NCBI RefSeq assembly: GCF_036242395.1
Contig: NZ_CP108458.1
Coordinates: 5,456,001-5,520,000, forward strand
DNA: 64,000 nt
Origin: Kitasatospora sp. NBC_01266
Lineage (GTDB): Bacteria; Actinomycetota; Actinomycetes; Streptomycetales; Streptomycetaceae
Direction: 5' to 3'
Of the stretch, positions 7,723 to 17,279 are shown piece after piece. The notes beneath the pieces were generated by a model, which was not told where the DNA came from, searched no databases, and saw nothing but the letters and a program-made list of their open reading frames with translations. The stretch's first letter is position 1; each line of letters opens with the position of its first letter. Position numbers and translations under genes: made by a program.

Positions 7723-8928
7723 GTGCTGCCGTTCCGCCTCTCCCCGCGCCGGGTCGACCTGGCGATCGCCACCGCCGGACTCGGCGGCGGGCTGCTGATG
7801 CTCGCCTGCCACGCCTACGACGAGGCTCCGCACATCACGCTCTGGCTGCGGCTGGCCTCCCTGGTGGCGATGGCGGTGCTGGAGCTGTTCCGGCGCCGCC
7901 GGCCGATCCTGACGGTCACGATCGGCGGCCTGGTCTTCCTGGCCGGTACGTTCACCGGGATCCTGACGATCACCGTGATCATGTACACCGACCTGCTCTA
8001 CGCCGGGACCCTCTACGGGCCGCGCCGGATGCCGCTGGTTCTGCAGCTGACCGGGGCGGGCTCCAGCCTGGTGATCGCCGGCGTCATCGGGAGCCACCAC
8101 ACGATCGGCAACGCGCTGGGGGCGGCGATCTGGGTGGCGCTGATCTTCCTGGCCCCGGTCTGGACCGCGCTGCTGGTCCGCAGGTACCGGGAGCAGGCCG
8201 GGGCCGAGCGGCTGCGCGCCGAGCGGATCACGCTGCTGGCCGAGCTGGACCGGCGGGCCGCGGTGGCCGCCGAGCGTGCCCGGATGGCCCGCGAGCTGCA
8301 CGACATGGTGGCCAACCACCTGTCGGCGATCGCCATCCAGGCCACCGGCGCGCAGGCGCTGGCCGGGCGCCAGCAGCGCGGCGTCGAGGACCCGGTGGTG
8401 GCCGCGCTCGCCGTGATCCGGGAGAACAGCGTGCAGGGCCTGGCCGAGATGCGGCAGATGATCGGCGTGCTGCGGGCCGACAGCGGTCAGCCGGCCGACT
8501 ACCGGGCGCCCCGGCTGGACGCGCTGGACAGCCTGCTCGCCCAGGTCAGGGCGGCCGGCCGGGACGCCGGGCTGAGCGTCGAGGTGGAGCAGCTGGGGAG
8601 CGGGGAGCACCTGCCCGTGCCGGTCGAGCTGGCCGCCTACCGGATCGTCCAGGAGTCGCTCACCAACGCGCTCAAGCACGCCGGGCGCGGCATCGTGCGG
8701 CTGCGGCTGCACAGCGGCCAGGAGCGGGTGGAGATCGCCGTGGAGAGCCCGTACCGGCCGCAGGCGGGCCCGGCGCTGCCCGGCGCCAAGGCAGGCCTGG
8801 TCGGCATGCGGGAGCGGGCGCAGCTGCTCGGCGGCAGTTTCGAGGCGGGCCCGGACGGCGGGCTGTGGCGGGTACGGGCGATGCTGCCGGTGCGGGCAGC
8901 GGCCGAGAGCGAGGGGGAGCGGGTATGA
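7723..8928 (+). CDS. Sensor histidine kinase (HisKA_3 type)
   Basis: Membrane sensor kinase of a NarL-type two-component system, 401 residues from a GTG. About six hydrophobic segments fill residues 10-152. A short coiled linker leads to the dimerisation box ARMARELHDMVANHLSAIAI with the phospho-accepting His at residue 193. The ATPase domain has the N-box ESLTNALKHA and a glycine motif GLVGMRERAQLLGG, but the usual Asp-x-Gly stretch before it is replaced by VESPYRPQ, so the nucleotide pocket is divergent. It overlaps the regulator gene by four bases (ATGA). The signal is unknown. Confidence 0.92.
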   Translation: MLPFRLSPRRVDLAIATAGLGGGLLMLACHAYDEAPHITLWLRLASLVAMAVLELFRRRRPILTVTIGGLVFLAGTFTGILTITVIMYTDLLYAGTLYGPRRMPLVLQLTGAGSSLVIAGVIGSHHTIGNALGAAIWVALIFLAPVWTALLVRRYREQAGAERLRAERITLLAELDRRAAVAAERARMARELHDMVANHLSAIAIQATGAQALAGRQQRGVEDPVVAALAVIRENSVQGLAEMRQMIGVLRADSGQPADYRAPRLDALDSLLAQVRAAGRDAGLSVEVEQLGSGEHLPVPVELAAYRIVQESLTNALKHAGRGIVRLRLHSGQERVEIAVESPYRPQAGPALPGAKAGLVGMRERAQLLGGSFEAGPDGGLWRVRAMLPVRAAAESEGERV

Positions 8929-9587
8929 CGATCCGGGTGCTGGTGGCGGAGGATCAGGCGGCCGTCCGGGCCGGGCTGGTGATGATCCTGCGGGCCGAAC
9001 CGGACTTCGCGGTGGTCGGCGAGGCGGCCGACGGCGAGCGGGCCGTGGAGCTGGCACTGGAGCTGCGCCCCGACGTGGTCCTGATGGACGTTCAGATGCC
9101 CCGGCTGGACGGCGTCGCGGCCACCCGGCGGATCACCGAGGCCGGGGCCGCCCGGGTGCTGGTGCTGACCACCTTCGACCTCGACGAGTACGTGCACGGC
9201 GCGCTGCGCGCCGGGGCGGCCGGCTTCCTGCTCAAGGACCTGGAGGCGGCGGCCCTGGTCGACGGCATCCGCACGGTGGCCCGCGGCGACGGCATGCTGG
9301 CGCCGTCCGTCACCCGACGGCTGATCAGCACCTTCGCCCGGCCCGAAGGCGGCGACCCGACAGCCGTGGAGAGGCTGACCCAGCGCGAGCGCGAGGTGCT
9401 GGCGGCGATCGGCGAGGGCCTGAGCAACGACCAGATATCCCGTCGGCTCGCCATGGCGCAGGCCACCACCAAGACCCATGTGAGCCGGATCCTGGCCAAG
9501 CTGGAGCTGCGCAGCCGGGTCCAGGCGGCGATCCTGGCGCAGGACTTGGTCCTGGCGCTGCCACGGCTACCACAGCTGCCGCGCTGA
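8925..9587 (+). CDS. NarL/LuxR family response regulator
   Basis: Partner of the preceding kinase, translationally coupled to it. It has 220 residues. The receiver domain (1-120) shows AED near residue 10, the phosphorylation site Asp55 in VVLMDVQMPRLDG, and Lys104 in GFLLKDL. The C-terminal LuxR-type helix-turn-helix begins LTQREREVLAAIGEGLSNDQ and contains TKTHVSRILAKLELRSR. It probably controls a small local or unlinked regulon. No export operon of the kind often linked to such pairs lies next to it. Confidence 0.95.
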   Translation: MTIRVLVAEDQAAVRAGLVMILRAEPDFAVVGEAADGERAVELALELRPDVVLMDVQMPRLDGVAATRRITEAGAARVLVLTTFDLDEYVHGALRAGAAGFLLKDLEAAALVDGIRTVARGDGMLAPSVTRRLISTFARPEGGDPTAVERLTQREREVLAAIGEGLSNDQISRRLAMAQATTKTHVSRILAKLELRSRVQAAILAQDLVLALPRLPQLPR

Positions 9588-9745
9588 CGCAGATCACACC
9601 CGACAATCGCCCCACGGCCGGGCGCTGGGCACTACAGTCCGAGCCGTGAGCGGCGCTGCTCCCGGCATGGGGGTACTCCTGGCCAAAAGCCGATGGAGAC
9701 CCCTGCCTCGGAGAGCGCCTGGACGGGACTTCGGGAGAAGCAGCC

Positions 9746-10618
9746 ATGAGCAACGTACCCACGCAGCGTCAGCAGATCGCCGTGATCGGCGCCGGACTCA
9801 TGGGCGCGGGCATCGCGCAGGTGTCCGCGCAGGCCGGCCACCCCGTGGTGCTGCGGGACGTCACCGAGCAGGCGCTGCGGCGCGGCCTGGACGCCATCGA
9901 GGCCTCCTACGAGAAGTTCGTCGGCAAGGGCAAGCTGACCGCCGACGAGGCCACCGCCGCGCTCGGCCGGATCACCACCACCACCGACCTCGGCGCGATC
10001 GGCGAGGCGGACATCGTGATCGAGGCCGTCTTCGAGCAGCTGGAGGTCAAGGAGGCCGTCTTCCGCGAGCTCGACAAGCTGGCCAAGGACGGTGCGGTGC
10101 TGGGCAGCAACACCTCCGCCATCCCGATCACCCGGATCGCCGCCGTCACCGAGCGCCCGGAGTCCGTGGTCGGCGTGCACTTCTTCTCGCCGGTGCCGCT
10201 GATGCGCCTGGTCGAGCTGGTCCGGGGCTACAAGACCAGCGACGCCGCGCTGGCCACCGCGCGTGCCTTCGCCGAGGGGGTGGGCAAGGAGGTGGTCGTG
10301 GTCAACCGCGACGTGGCCGGCTTCATCACCACCCGCCTGATCACCGCCCTGGTGGTGGAGGCCGCCAAGCTGTACGAGTCCGGCGTGGCCACCGCCGAGG
10401 ACATCGACACCGCCTGCCGCCTGGGCTTCGGCCACCCGATGGGCCCGCTGCAGACCGCCGACCTGACCGGCGTGGACATCCTGCTGCACGCCGCGCGGAA
10501 CATCTACGAGGAGACCCAGGACGAGAAGTTCGCCGCGCCGGAGATCATGGCCCGCATGGTCACCGCCGGCGACCTGGGGCGCAAGAGCGGCCAGGGCTTC
10601 TACAACCACAAGGGCTGA
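9746..10618 (+). CDS. 3-hydroxyacyl-CoA (3-hydroxybutyryl-CoA) dehydrogenase
   Basis: NAD(P)-dependent oxidation or reduction of 3-hydroxyacyl-CoA in fatty-acid or polyhydroxybutyrate-type metabolism. It has 290 residues, the stand-alone single-domain length. The Rossmann motif GAGLMGAGIAQ is at residues 15-25. The catalytic His is in VGVHFFSPVPLM, and the C-terminal dimerisation domain has GFITTRLI and GFGHPMGPLQTADLTG. GGGAGAAGCAGCC precedes the ATG. The 158-base gap upstream holds an imperfect G/C-rich hairpin but no gene. Confidence 0.94.
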   Translation: MSNVPTQRQQIAVIGAGLMGAGIAQVSAQAGHPVVLRDVTEQALRRGLDAIEASYEKFVGKGKLTADEATAALGRITTTTDLGAIGEADIVIEAVFEQLEVKEAVFRELDKLAKDGAVLGSNTSAIPITRIAAVTERPESVVGVHFFSPVPLMRLVELVRGYKTSDAALATARAFAEGVGKEVVVVNRDVAGFITTRLITALVVEAAKLYESGVATAEDIDTACRLGFGHPMGPLQTADLTGVDILLHAARNIYEETQDEKFAAPEIMARMVTAGDLGRKSGQGFYNHKG

Positions 10619-10829
10619 GCCCCCTTTTAACGGGGGGTGAGTTTGCTCACGGCACTGCCGCAGATGGGTGATTTGCGCGGTAATCGAGCGTGCACCCCAT
10701 GGACGGCTGCGTATATTCCCTCGGACGAGTGAAGTTGCTTCAGATCGGCCGGGGGAGCAGCAACCTGGACCGCTGGTCCGGCGTCAGATGGTGGGGCTCT
10801 CGGACCTGGAAGACCTGAAGGAGGACAGC

Positions 10830-11225
10830 GTGCGCATCGTGGAGTACCCCGGGCTCGGCGGCCGCACTGTCCTGGCCCTGGAGGGTCGACTGGACGTGCG
10901 GGGCGCGGCCGACGCGCGGGCCCGGCTGCACCAGGCGGTCGACGAGGGCGGCACCGGTGACCTGGTGCTCGACCTGCGGGCGCTGGACTCCTGGGACGCC
11001 ACCGGGCTGGGCGTCATCATGGGCACCCACCGGCGGGCCGGCCGGCTCGGCCGCCGCCTGGTGCTGCGCGAGGTGCCGCCGCAGCTGCAGCGGCTGCTGG
11101 TGGCCACCAGGCTGCACCGGATCCTCGCGGTGGAGGGCATGGTGGCCGACCCGTGCGGGGCCACCGTGCCGGGCGGCGCGCCGGGCCAGTCGGCGCTGCC
11201 CTCGGTGATCGCCCCCTCGCGCTGA
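10830..11225 (+). CDS. STAS domain protein (anti-sigma factor antagonist-like)
   Basis: A single STAS domain of 131 residues from GTG 10830, where AAGGAGG lies 5 bases upstream. An in-frame ATG at 10788 is the alternative. Core motifs are LALEGRLDVRGAADAR, LVLDLRALDSWDATGLGVIM and LVLREVPPQLQRLL. In SpoIIAA-type antagonists the phosphorylated Ser sits in a D-S-S-G loop. Here the loop is D-A-T-G with Thr58 at that place, so phosphorylation on Thr is possible but unproven. No anti-sigma kinase is adjacent. The next gene is a P-loop membrane protein. Confidence 0.85.
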   Translation: MRIVEYPGLGGRTVLALEGRLDVRGAADARARLHQAVDEGGTGDLVLDLRALDSWDATGLGVIMGTHRRAGRLGRRLVLREVPPQLQRLLVATRLHRILAVEGMVADPCGATVPGGAPGQSALPSVIAPSR

Positions 11226-11460
11226 GTCCCGGTCGGGCCGCCGACCGGGGTCGGCGCTGCACGGCGGGGCCCGGATGTGCGAGAGTCTGCGCTCGACAGG
11301 ACCGTTCGAATCGCCGCCGGCCCCGCCGGGGCGGTACCGCCGCGAGCGGTGTGACGGTCCGTCGGCCGTCGTACGCGCACTCATCCGTGCGGCGGCGGTC
11401 CGGTCCCTCACAGCGGCCGGCGGCCGGCGGCCGCCCGGCGGAGCACAGGCGGAGCGCATC

Positions 11461-13811
11461 GTGGCACAGCCATCCGGTGATGTCGGGCAGGAGAATCTGC
11501 GCGTGCGATCGGGCGACCTGGTCGCCGGACGCTACCTGGTGACCGTGGGCGGTGTGGACGGCACGGACGTCCAGCCCTGCCCGCCCGAGTACCGCCCCGA
11601 GCCGCGTCGCCGGCCGACCGGGGTGCAGCGCCAGGGCGGCGGGGCCGCCGCCCTGGCGCGGGGCCGACCCCGGCGGTCGGTCCGCTGGCCCTCGGCTCGG
11701 GCCCCGGCGACCTGCCGCTGCTGGACCGGGAGGCCGAGGTCGCCCAGCTGCTCGGCAAGCTCGCCGAAGGCCGCTCGATCCGGCTGCTCGGGAAGCCCGG
11801 GTCCGGCCGCAGCGCGCTGCTGGCCGCCGTCGCCGAGGGTGCGGGCGAACTCGCCCCGCACGGCGTGATCCAGCTCTGCGGTCACCGGCGGGACGCCGAC
11901 GACCTGGCGCAGGACCTCTTCACGGCCGCTTTCCAGGCACCGGGCTTCCGGCCCGACCACACCCAACTGCCCGAGCTGCTGGCCACGGTGGGCGCGGTCG
12001 TGGTGATCGACGAGGTCGCGCAGGGCGGCACCGAGCTGGAGGAGCTGCTGGCCCGCGCCCCCGAGTGCGCCTTCCTGATCGCCCCGGCGGCTGACGCGGC
12101 CGGCGCCCTGCCGGCCGGCTCCCGGCTGGAGGACCACGCGATCGGCGGGCTGACCAGGCCCGCCTGCCTGGCGCTGACCGCGCGGCTGGCCGGACGGCTG
12201 CTGGACGAGGCCGAGCGGTCCTGGGCGGTCGACCTCTGGTTCGAGTCGCAGGGCCTGCCGCTGCGCTTCGTCCAGGCCGCCGCGCTGCTGCGCCGTCGCG
12301 ACCTGGCGGTGGACACCCTGCTGGCCGCCGAGGAGGACCGGCAGAGCCTGTTCGGCGGCGGCGAGCAGGAGGAGGCGGCGGACCAGGACCCGGCGGTGCG
12401 GGAGGCCGAACTGCGGGCCTCGGTGCCGCTGCCCTCGGTGGCGCAGGCCGCCGCTCCCACGCTGCTGCTGATCGAGGGCCTCGGCGAGGCGGCCGAGGTG
12501 GTGCTGCGGCTGGCCGTCACGCTCGGCGGCGAGTGCCCGACCGCGCCGCACCTGCCCGCGCTGATCGACGTCGACCACGGCGAGAGCGCCCTGCGCGAAC
12601 TGGTCGAGTGCGGCCTGGCCGAGTCCATCGGCGGCCACCACCGGCTCACCGAGGGCGTGCTGAAGGCGCTCACGGCGCACTGGGGCCCCGATGAGCGGAG
12701 CACCGAGGGCGCGGCGCAGCACTTCTCCTGGTGGGTCGGCCACGGCTCGGTGAGCACCGAGCAGATCGCCGCCGAGGCGGAGGTGGTGCTGGGCGCGCTG
12801 CATGCCGACCGGAGCGCCGGTCGCACCGACGCGGTGCTGCACCTGGCCCGGGCGGCGGCCCCGGCGCTCGCCCTGACGCTGCGTTGGGGTGCCTGGCGGC
12901 AGGTGCTGGAGCTGGGGCTCGAGGTGGCCCGGCAGAGCGGGCGCTCGCGCGAGGAGGCGTGGTTCCGGCACGAGCTGGGGGCGTACTGGCTCTGTCTGGC
13001 GGAGGGCGCCCCGGCGGGGCGGACCGCGGCCAGGAGCGCGCTGGAGGCGGCCTGCGGGCTGCGCGGTGCGGCCGGGGACAGCCGGCAACTGCTGGCCTCG
13101 CGTCGGCTGCTGACACTGCTTCAGGAGACCGAGCGGGTCCCGGTGGAGCCGGAGGCCGAGACCCAGGCGATCCGGCGCCCGGTGATCCGGGTGCTGGCCC
13201 AGCGCTCCTGGCCGCCGGCCGGGCTGCTGCGCGGCTGGTCGCGGCGGAACGCGCTGCTGGCCGTGGGCGGCCTGGTCGCGTTGAGCGCGGTGGGCACGGC
13301 GGTGGCGATCGGCGTCTCCGGGGGCTCCGGCGGCACGGCTCCGGCCGGCGGCGGCACGGGGGTGAACGGGAGCCTGCTGAACGTGGGGGGCTCGGGCAAC
13401 ACCGGGGCCACCGCCTCGGCTTCGGGCAGCGCGTCGGCCCCGGCCGCCGCGTCCGCCTCCGACAGCGCCTCGGCCACCGCGTCCGGGTCGGCCTCCGCCA
13501 GCGCGACGGTCTCGGTGTCGCCGTCCGCCGGCGCCTCGCGCGGACGGACGGCGACACCGACGGCGCGTCCGAGCGCGAGCGGTTCGGCGACGAGCACGCC
13601 GACGCAGCCGGCTCCGGGCCAGCCGGCGCAGCCGGCCCCGACCACCACCACGGCCCCGCCGCCGGTGCAGCCGCCCTCGGCGCCGCCGACGACGCCCAGC
13701 AAGGCGCCCAGCGCGCCGCCCTCGCCGAGCAGCCCGACGGCCAGCGGGTCCGCCTCGGCGTCGGCCAGCTCGACCGGCTCGTCCCCGGCCGCGCCGGTCA
13801 GTTCGCCCTGA
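11461..13811 (+). CDS. P-loop ATP/GTP-binding membrane protein with an apparent frameshift
   Basis: Function unknown. The natural start is GTG 11461 (VAQPSGDVGQENLRVRSGDL). That frame stays coding-like to about 11655. The homologous protein then continues in the -1 frame (GDLPLLDREAEVAQLLGKL from 11706), with no ATG, GTG or TTG in that frame until 11865. A one-base deletion around 11655-11670 would explain this. The second frame carries a P-loop-like GKPGSGRSALL (Arg in place of Lys), an AAA-like region, a membrane helix (ALLAVGGLVALSAVGTAVAI) and a long Ser/Ala/Pro/Thr-rich tail that is probably outside the cell. Read as it stands, the intact ORF 11865-13811 lacks the P-loop. Confidence 0.7.
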
Positions 13812-13835
13812 GCGGGCGGCCGACCTGAGGGCGGA

Positions 13836-14495
13836 TCAGAACAGCTTCAGCTTGTCGTCCTCGATGCCGCGCAGCGCGTCGTAGTCCAGCACCACGCAGT
13901 CGATCCCCCGGTCCGTGGCCAGCACCCGGGCCTGGGGCTTGATCTCCTGGGCGGCGAAGATGCCCTTGACCGGGGCGAGCAGCGGATCGCGGTTGAGCAG
14001 CTCCAGGTAGCGGGTCAGCTGCTCGACGCCGTCGATCTCGCCCCGGCGCTTGATCTCCACCGCGACGGTGCCGCCGGCCTCGTCCCGGCACAGGATGTCG
14101 ACCGGGCCGATGGCGGTCGGGTACTCGCGGCGGACCAGCGACCAGCCGGCGCCGAGCACCTCCATCCGGTCCGCCAGCAGCTCCTGAAGGTGTGCCTCGA
14201 CACCGTCCTTGATCAGTCCGGGGTCGACGCCCAGCTCGTGCGAGGAGTCGTGCAGGACCTCCTCGAGCGTGATGATCAGCTTCTCGCCCGCCTTGTTCAG
14301 CACCGTCCACGAGCCGTCGCCCTCCTTGAGGCTGCACGGCGGGGACATCCAGTTGAGCGGCTTGTAGGCGCGGTCGTCGGCGTGGATGCTCACGCTTCCG
14401 TCGGCCTTGACCAGGATCAGCCGGGTGGCGGAGGGCAGGTGGGCGGAGAGTCGACCGGCGTAGTCGACGGAACAGCGGGCGATGACAAGACGCAT
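13836..14495 (-). CDS. nucS: Mismatch-specific endonuclease NucS/EndoMS
   Basis: Cleaves both strands at mismatches and carries out non-canonical mismatch repair in actinobacteria, which lack MutS/MutL. It has 219 residues, the normal length. The N-terminal domain begins MRLVIARCSVDYAGRLS. The RecB-like nuclease domain shows the catalytic set in GPVDILCRDEAGG and VAVEIKRRGEIDGVEQLTRY. The last residues (RGIEDDKLKLF) fit the beta-clamp-binding tail of this family. It starts at ATG 14495 rather than the upstream in-frame start, because the protein then matches the family N-terminus and a -10 box lies 7 bases before it. Confidence 0.95.
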   Translation of the reverse strand: MRLVIARCSVDYAGRLSAHLPSATRLILVKADGSVSIHADDRAYKPLNWMSPPCSLKEGDGSWTVLNKAGEKLIITLEEVLHDSSHELGVDPGLIKDGVEAHLQELLADRMEVLGAGWSLVRREYPTAIGPVDILCRDEAGGTVAVEIKRRGEIDGVEQLTRYLELLNRDPLLAPVKGIFAAQEIKPQARVLATDRGIDCVVLDYDALRGIEDDKLKLF

Positions 14496-14502
14496 GGGGG
14501 CA

Positions 14503-14508
14503 AGCCTA
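14503..14508 (-). promoter_or_regulatory. -10 box of a leaderless promoter (nucS)
   Basis: On the minus strand TAGGCT is followed by exactly 7 bases and then the nucS ATG. No Shine-Dalgarno sequence is present. Confidence 0.5.
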
Positions 14509-15211
14509 GGCGGTCCTGAGCGGCGCTTGAGCGCGATCACGCGAGGTGACCGGAGAACGACGCTCGGTGCGTCAATGCCCTCGGCCGGCGTTCGACTGCG
14601 GACGGGATGTGCGGCGCTGAGAAGCGTTTCGGCGAGACGCGCGGTCGGGGGATCAGGGCTGGCGGAGCCAATTGAAGCAAGTCGATCCGAGGGGCGCGCC
14701 GGGGAGTAGAAGGGGGCGAACCATGGGAACCCGGGAGTCCGTGGCTCCCGCGGTCTGGCGCGTGCGCGCGCAGACCGCTACGTTGGGTGACGCCTTCGAA
14801 CGCCCGCGTAGCCAAACGGGGATGGAGTGGGGAGATGGGCCGGTACTGGCGCCACCGGACTGGTTTCGGCCATTCTGGCCGCGTTGGCACCTGGTTCGGC
14901 GGCAATAGCGACAATCGCGAGTTTTGTCAGGCTTTGGCTGCCACCCTGGTCGCAGCCGCTTCCGCCCCGCCAGGGGTGCCGACCATGGCGGCACCACCGC
15001 ACGCCGGGTCCGACCGGCGCACCCCGACCGGGGTCCACCGACAGAGCACGGCACGGAACCATTCGCACCGGATCAGCACAATCCGCACCAACAGAACGAA
15101 CAGAACCAACGGCATCAAACGAACAAATCGCACCAATCGCACCTGGCACCATCCGCACTTGGCACGACCACCCGCGCGAGGTGCGCGTGGTGGACCCCGA
15201 GAGGAGAACCC
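14509..15211. other. Gene-free divergent region with an A/C-rich leader
   Basis: About 700 bases between nucS and the SCO5389-type gene contain no convincing coding region. Short ORFs here lack a Shine-Dalgarno sequence and family motifs. From about 15058 to 15180 the plus strand is A/C-rich, with several copies of a 9-10-base element related to AATCGCACC (near 15061, 15080, 15126, 15136, 15150) and repeated GAAC. This looks like an unstructured 5' leader of the downstream gene. Confidence 0.5.
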
Positions 15212-15604
15212 ATGTCGCTCGACGTCTCACCGGCTCTTCTGGAGAAGGCCGAGCGAGGCGAGGTCGACGAGCGGGAGTTCGTCGACTGCGTCCGTACGTC
15301 CCTGCCCTACGCCTGGGACCTGATCAGCTCGCTCGTCGCCCAGATGGGGGTCGACGGCACCGGCTTCGCGGACAACCAGGTCCCGCCGCCGAGCGAGCAG
15401 GCACGCGGCCAGTTGCTGCGTGCGATGGCGAGCGATGCCATCCGCGGTGCCCTGCAGCGGCACTTCGGGGTCAAGCTGGCCTTCCAGAACTGCCACCGCG
15501 TGGCGGTCTTCGGTCCGGGCACCGAGGCCGAGGAGCGCCACCAGCGGTTCACCTCGGTCCGGGCCCAGCTGCTGAACCAGTCGCCGGAGATGCGCGACTG
15601 TTGA
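15212..15604 (+). CDS. SCO5389 family conserved protein
   Basis: Small soluble protein of 130 residues, conserved next to nucS in streptomycetes. As I recall the S. coelicolor homologue is SCO5389, and the function is unknown. Sequence features are MSLDVSPALLEKAERGEVDE, the highly conserved VDCVRTSLPYAW and DLISSLVAQM, and a C-terminal FTSVRAQLLNQSPEMRDC ending in Cys. There is no signal peptide or membrane helix. GAGAGGAGA lies 6 bases before the ATG. The long A/C-rich leader upstream suggests post-transcriptional control. Confidence 0.88.
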   Translation: MSLDVSPALLEKAERGEVDEREFVDCVRTSLPYAWDLISSLVAQMGVDGTGFADNQVPPPSEQARGQLLRAMASDAIRGALQRHFGVKLAFQNCHRVAVFGPGTEAEERHQRFTSVRAQLLNQSPEMRDC

Positions 15605-15605
15605 G

Positions 15606-15659
15606 CCGTCAGCTCGGTCGGCCGCCACTTCCCTCGGTGGCGACCGACCGTCCTGACGG
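15606..15659. terminator. Bidirectional terminator
   Basis: A long imperfect hairpin lies between convergent genes. Its stem has three blocks: CCGTCAG/CTGACGG (15606-15612 and 15653-15659), GGTCGG/CCGACC (15616-15621 and 15644-15649) and CGCCAC/GTGGCG (15623-15628 and 15637-15642), interrupted by small internal loops. Confidence 0.7.
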
Positions 15660-15705
15660 ATCGCCGGAACCAGTGCACTGCCCGGCCGGGACCGGCCGGT
15701 GCCGC

Positions 15706-17022
15706 TCAGCTCAGCTGGGGCAGCACCTCGGCGCCGAGCCGGGCGATGTTCTCCAGGGTGCCCGCGTGGTCGCCCGAGCCCTCGGCGAGCAGCGCGAAGC
15801 GCCGGATCCCGGTCCGCTCGGCGGTGCTGAGCAGCCGGTCCGAGCACTGCCGCGGGGTGCCCACCGCGTGCAGGTCGCAGAGCAGTTCGGTGTACGCGTA
15901 CGGATCGCGCATCTTGCGCTCCCGGCCGTCCACCGTGCGGTGCGCGCCGAGCCCGTACTCGAACCAGCCGGGCATCGCCCGCAGCAGGGTGGACCGGGCC
16001 GCCGGGGTCCGGTCGGCCACCTGCGCCACCCCGGCCGCCACGTGCTCGCGCTCCACTCGCGCCAACTGCTCCTCGCCGCGCCCGCAGGCCCGCCAGGCGC
16101 TGCGGTAGGCGGCGAGCATCAGCTGCTTGTCCTCGTCGCCCGAGTGCATCCCGAGCAGCATCGGCAGCCCGCGCCGGGCGGCCAGCTCCACGCTGGCGGG
16201 CGAGGTGCAGGCGACCACCACGGGCGGCCCGGCGGCGCTCGGGTCACCGGTCGGCGGGGCAGTGCCCGGCTCGGTGCGCTGGCGCGGGAAGCGCAGCGCC
16301 GGCTCGGCGCGCAGACCGAGCCAGTCCGCCAGCTCGGTGCCGCTCAGCCGGGCCGGCTCCACCGCCCGCGGGACCACCGCGACCTCGGGGAAGCTGAACT
16401 GCGGTCCGTCCCCGCGCACCCGGGAGCCGCGCAGGAAGCTCAGCAGCAGGTCGAGGCGCTCGGCGAAGCCCTGCTCGTAGGCGGCCACCCCGCCGCCGAA
16501 GACCGCCAGATCGATCCAGGGGCCGCCGCGTCCGACGCCCAGCGTGAACCGCCCGCCCGAGGTGAGGTGCAGCAGCGCCGCCTGCTCGCCGAGCGCGACC
16601 GGGTGCGTGGTGGAGAGCACGCTGACGGCGGTGCCGAGCTGGATCCGCCGGGTCCGGCCGAGCAGCAGCGCGGCCAGGGTGGCGGCGTTCGGGCAGACCC
16701 CGTACGGCACGAAGTGGTGCTCGGCCAGCCAGACGGCGTCCAGCCCGGCCCGTTCGGCGGCCATGGTGGCCGCCACCGTCCGCTCCAGGGCCTGGGCGTG
16801 GCGCTGGCCGGGAAACTGGGCGGAGAGCAGGAACGCGCCGACCCGGATGGTGTCCTGGGCCGCCGGATGGCTGCCGCCGCGCTCCGTGGCGGGTGCCGGG
16901 GGCAGCGCGAGCGGTCGGTCGGCCAGGGGCGCTCGGCCGCCGCGACCCGTCCGGTCGGCGCGTGGCGCGTGGTCGGCGTCAGGGCCGCGGTGGACGCCGG
17001 CGGCGGCGCTGGTCTGGGTCAC
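15706..17022 (-). CDS. LLM class (luciferase-like) flavin-dependent oxidoreductase
   Basis: Bacterial luciferase-like monooxygenase/F420-dependent-type TIM barrel of 438 residues. Substrate unknown. After an unusual polar N-terminal extension of about 57 residues the barrel begins IRVGAFLLSAQFPGQ. It continues with GLDAVWLAEHHFVPYGVCP (the His-His pair typical of the family), RIQLGTAVSVLSTTHP, TSGGRFTLGVGRGGP and a C-terminal LLAEGSGDHAGTLENIARL. The GTG start is preceded by GAGGAGGGT. Whether it uses FMN or F420 cannot be told from sequence. Confidence 0.88.
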   Translation of the reverse strand: MTQTSAAAGVHRGPDADHAPRADRTGRGGRAPLADRPLALPPAPATERGGSHPAAQDTIRVGAFLLSAQFPGQRHAQALERTVAATMAAERAGLDAVWLAEHHFVPYGVCPNAATLAALLLGRTRRIQLGTAVSVLSTTHPVALGEQAALLHLTSGGRFTLGVGRGGPWIDLAVFGGGVAAYEQGFAERLDLLLSFLRGSRVRGDGPQFSFPEVAVVPRAVEPARLSGTELADWLGLRAEPALRFPRQRTEPGTAPPTGDPSAAGPPVVVACTSPASVELAARRGLPMLLGMHSGDEDKQLMLAAYRSAWRACGRGEEQLARVEREHVAAGVAQVADRTPAARSTLLRAMPGWFEYGLGAHRTVDGRERKMRDPYAYTELLCDLHAVGTPRQCSDRLLSTAERTGIRRFALLAEGSGDHAGTLENIARLGAEVLPQLS

Positions 17023-17279
17023 GGAAAATTACCCTCCTCGGGTGCGCGCAGGCTGTGCGAGCCCCGCTCTGTCACCACGTGAGTAACCCATGTCATGTGC
17101 CATAGGCACCCGGGTCGACCGATTTCCCGGAAGAACGGGTGGATATCACCGAAAACCCGTCAGGGGCCGACCAAGGCGTGATAAAGGTCGCTGTGCACCC
17201 GAGCGCGACTCGCTGCCGACCTGGGCTCGCCGACCGTAACCTGGAGAGCGAACCGTGCCCCCACCGAGAGGTGAACATC

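Noticed and set aside
9660..9712. A dispersed palindromic element like the G/C-rich half of the 65-bp repeat, upstream of the dehydrogenase gene
   Set aside because: The stem is poorly paired (several mismatches) and similarity to the 65-bp unit is limited to the GGGGGT start; too weak to list as a repeat.
10619..10640. Small C-run/G-run hairpin after the dehydrogenase gene as a terminator
   Set aside because: The stem is only 5-6 bp and not distinctive; not enough to call.
14672..14908. Possible small gene between nucS and the SCO5389-type gene
   Set aside because: Composition is Arg/Pro/Trp-rich without coding-type third-position bias, and no start signal is present.
17139..17279. Extended N-terminus for the small zinc-binding-type protein
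   Set aside because: The extra 47 residues are unlike the family, and GAGAGG fits the GTG at 17280.
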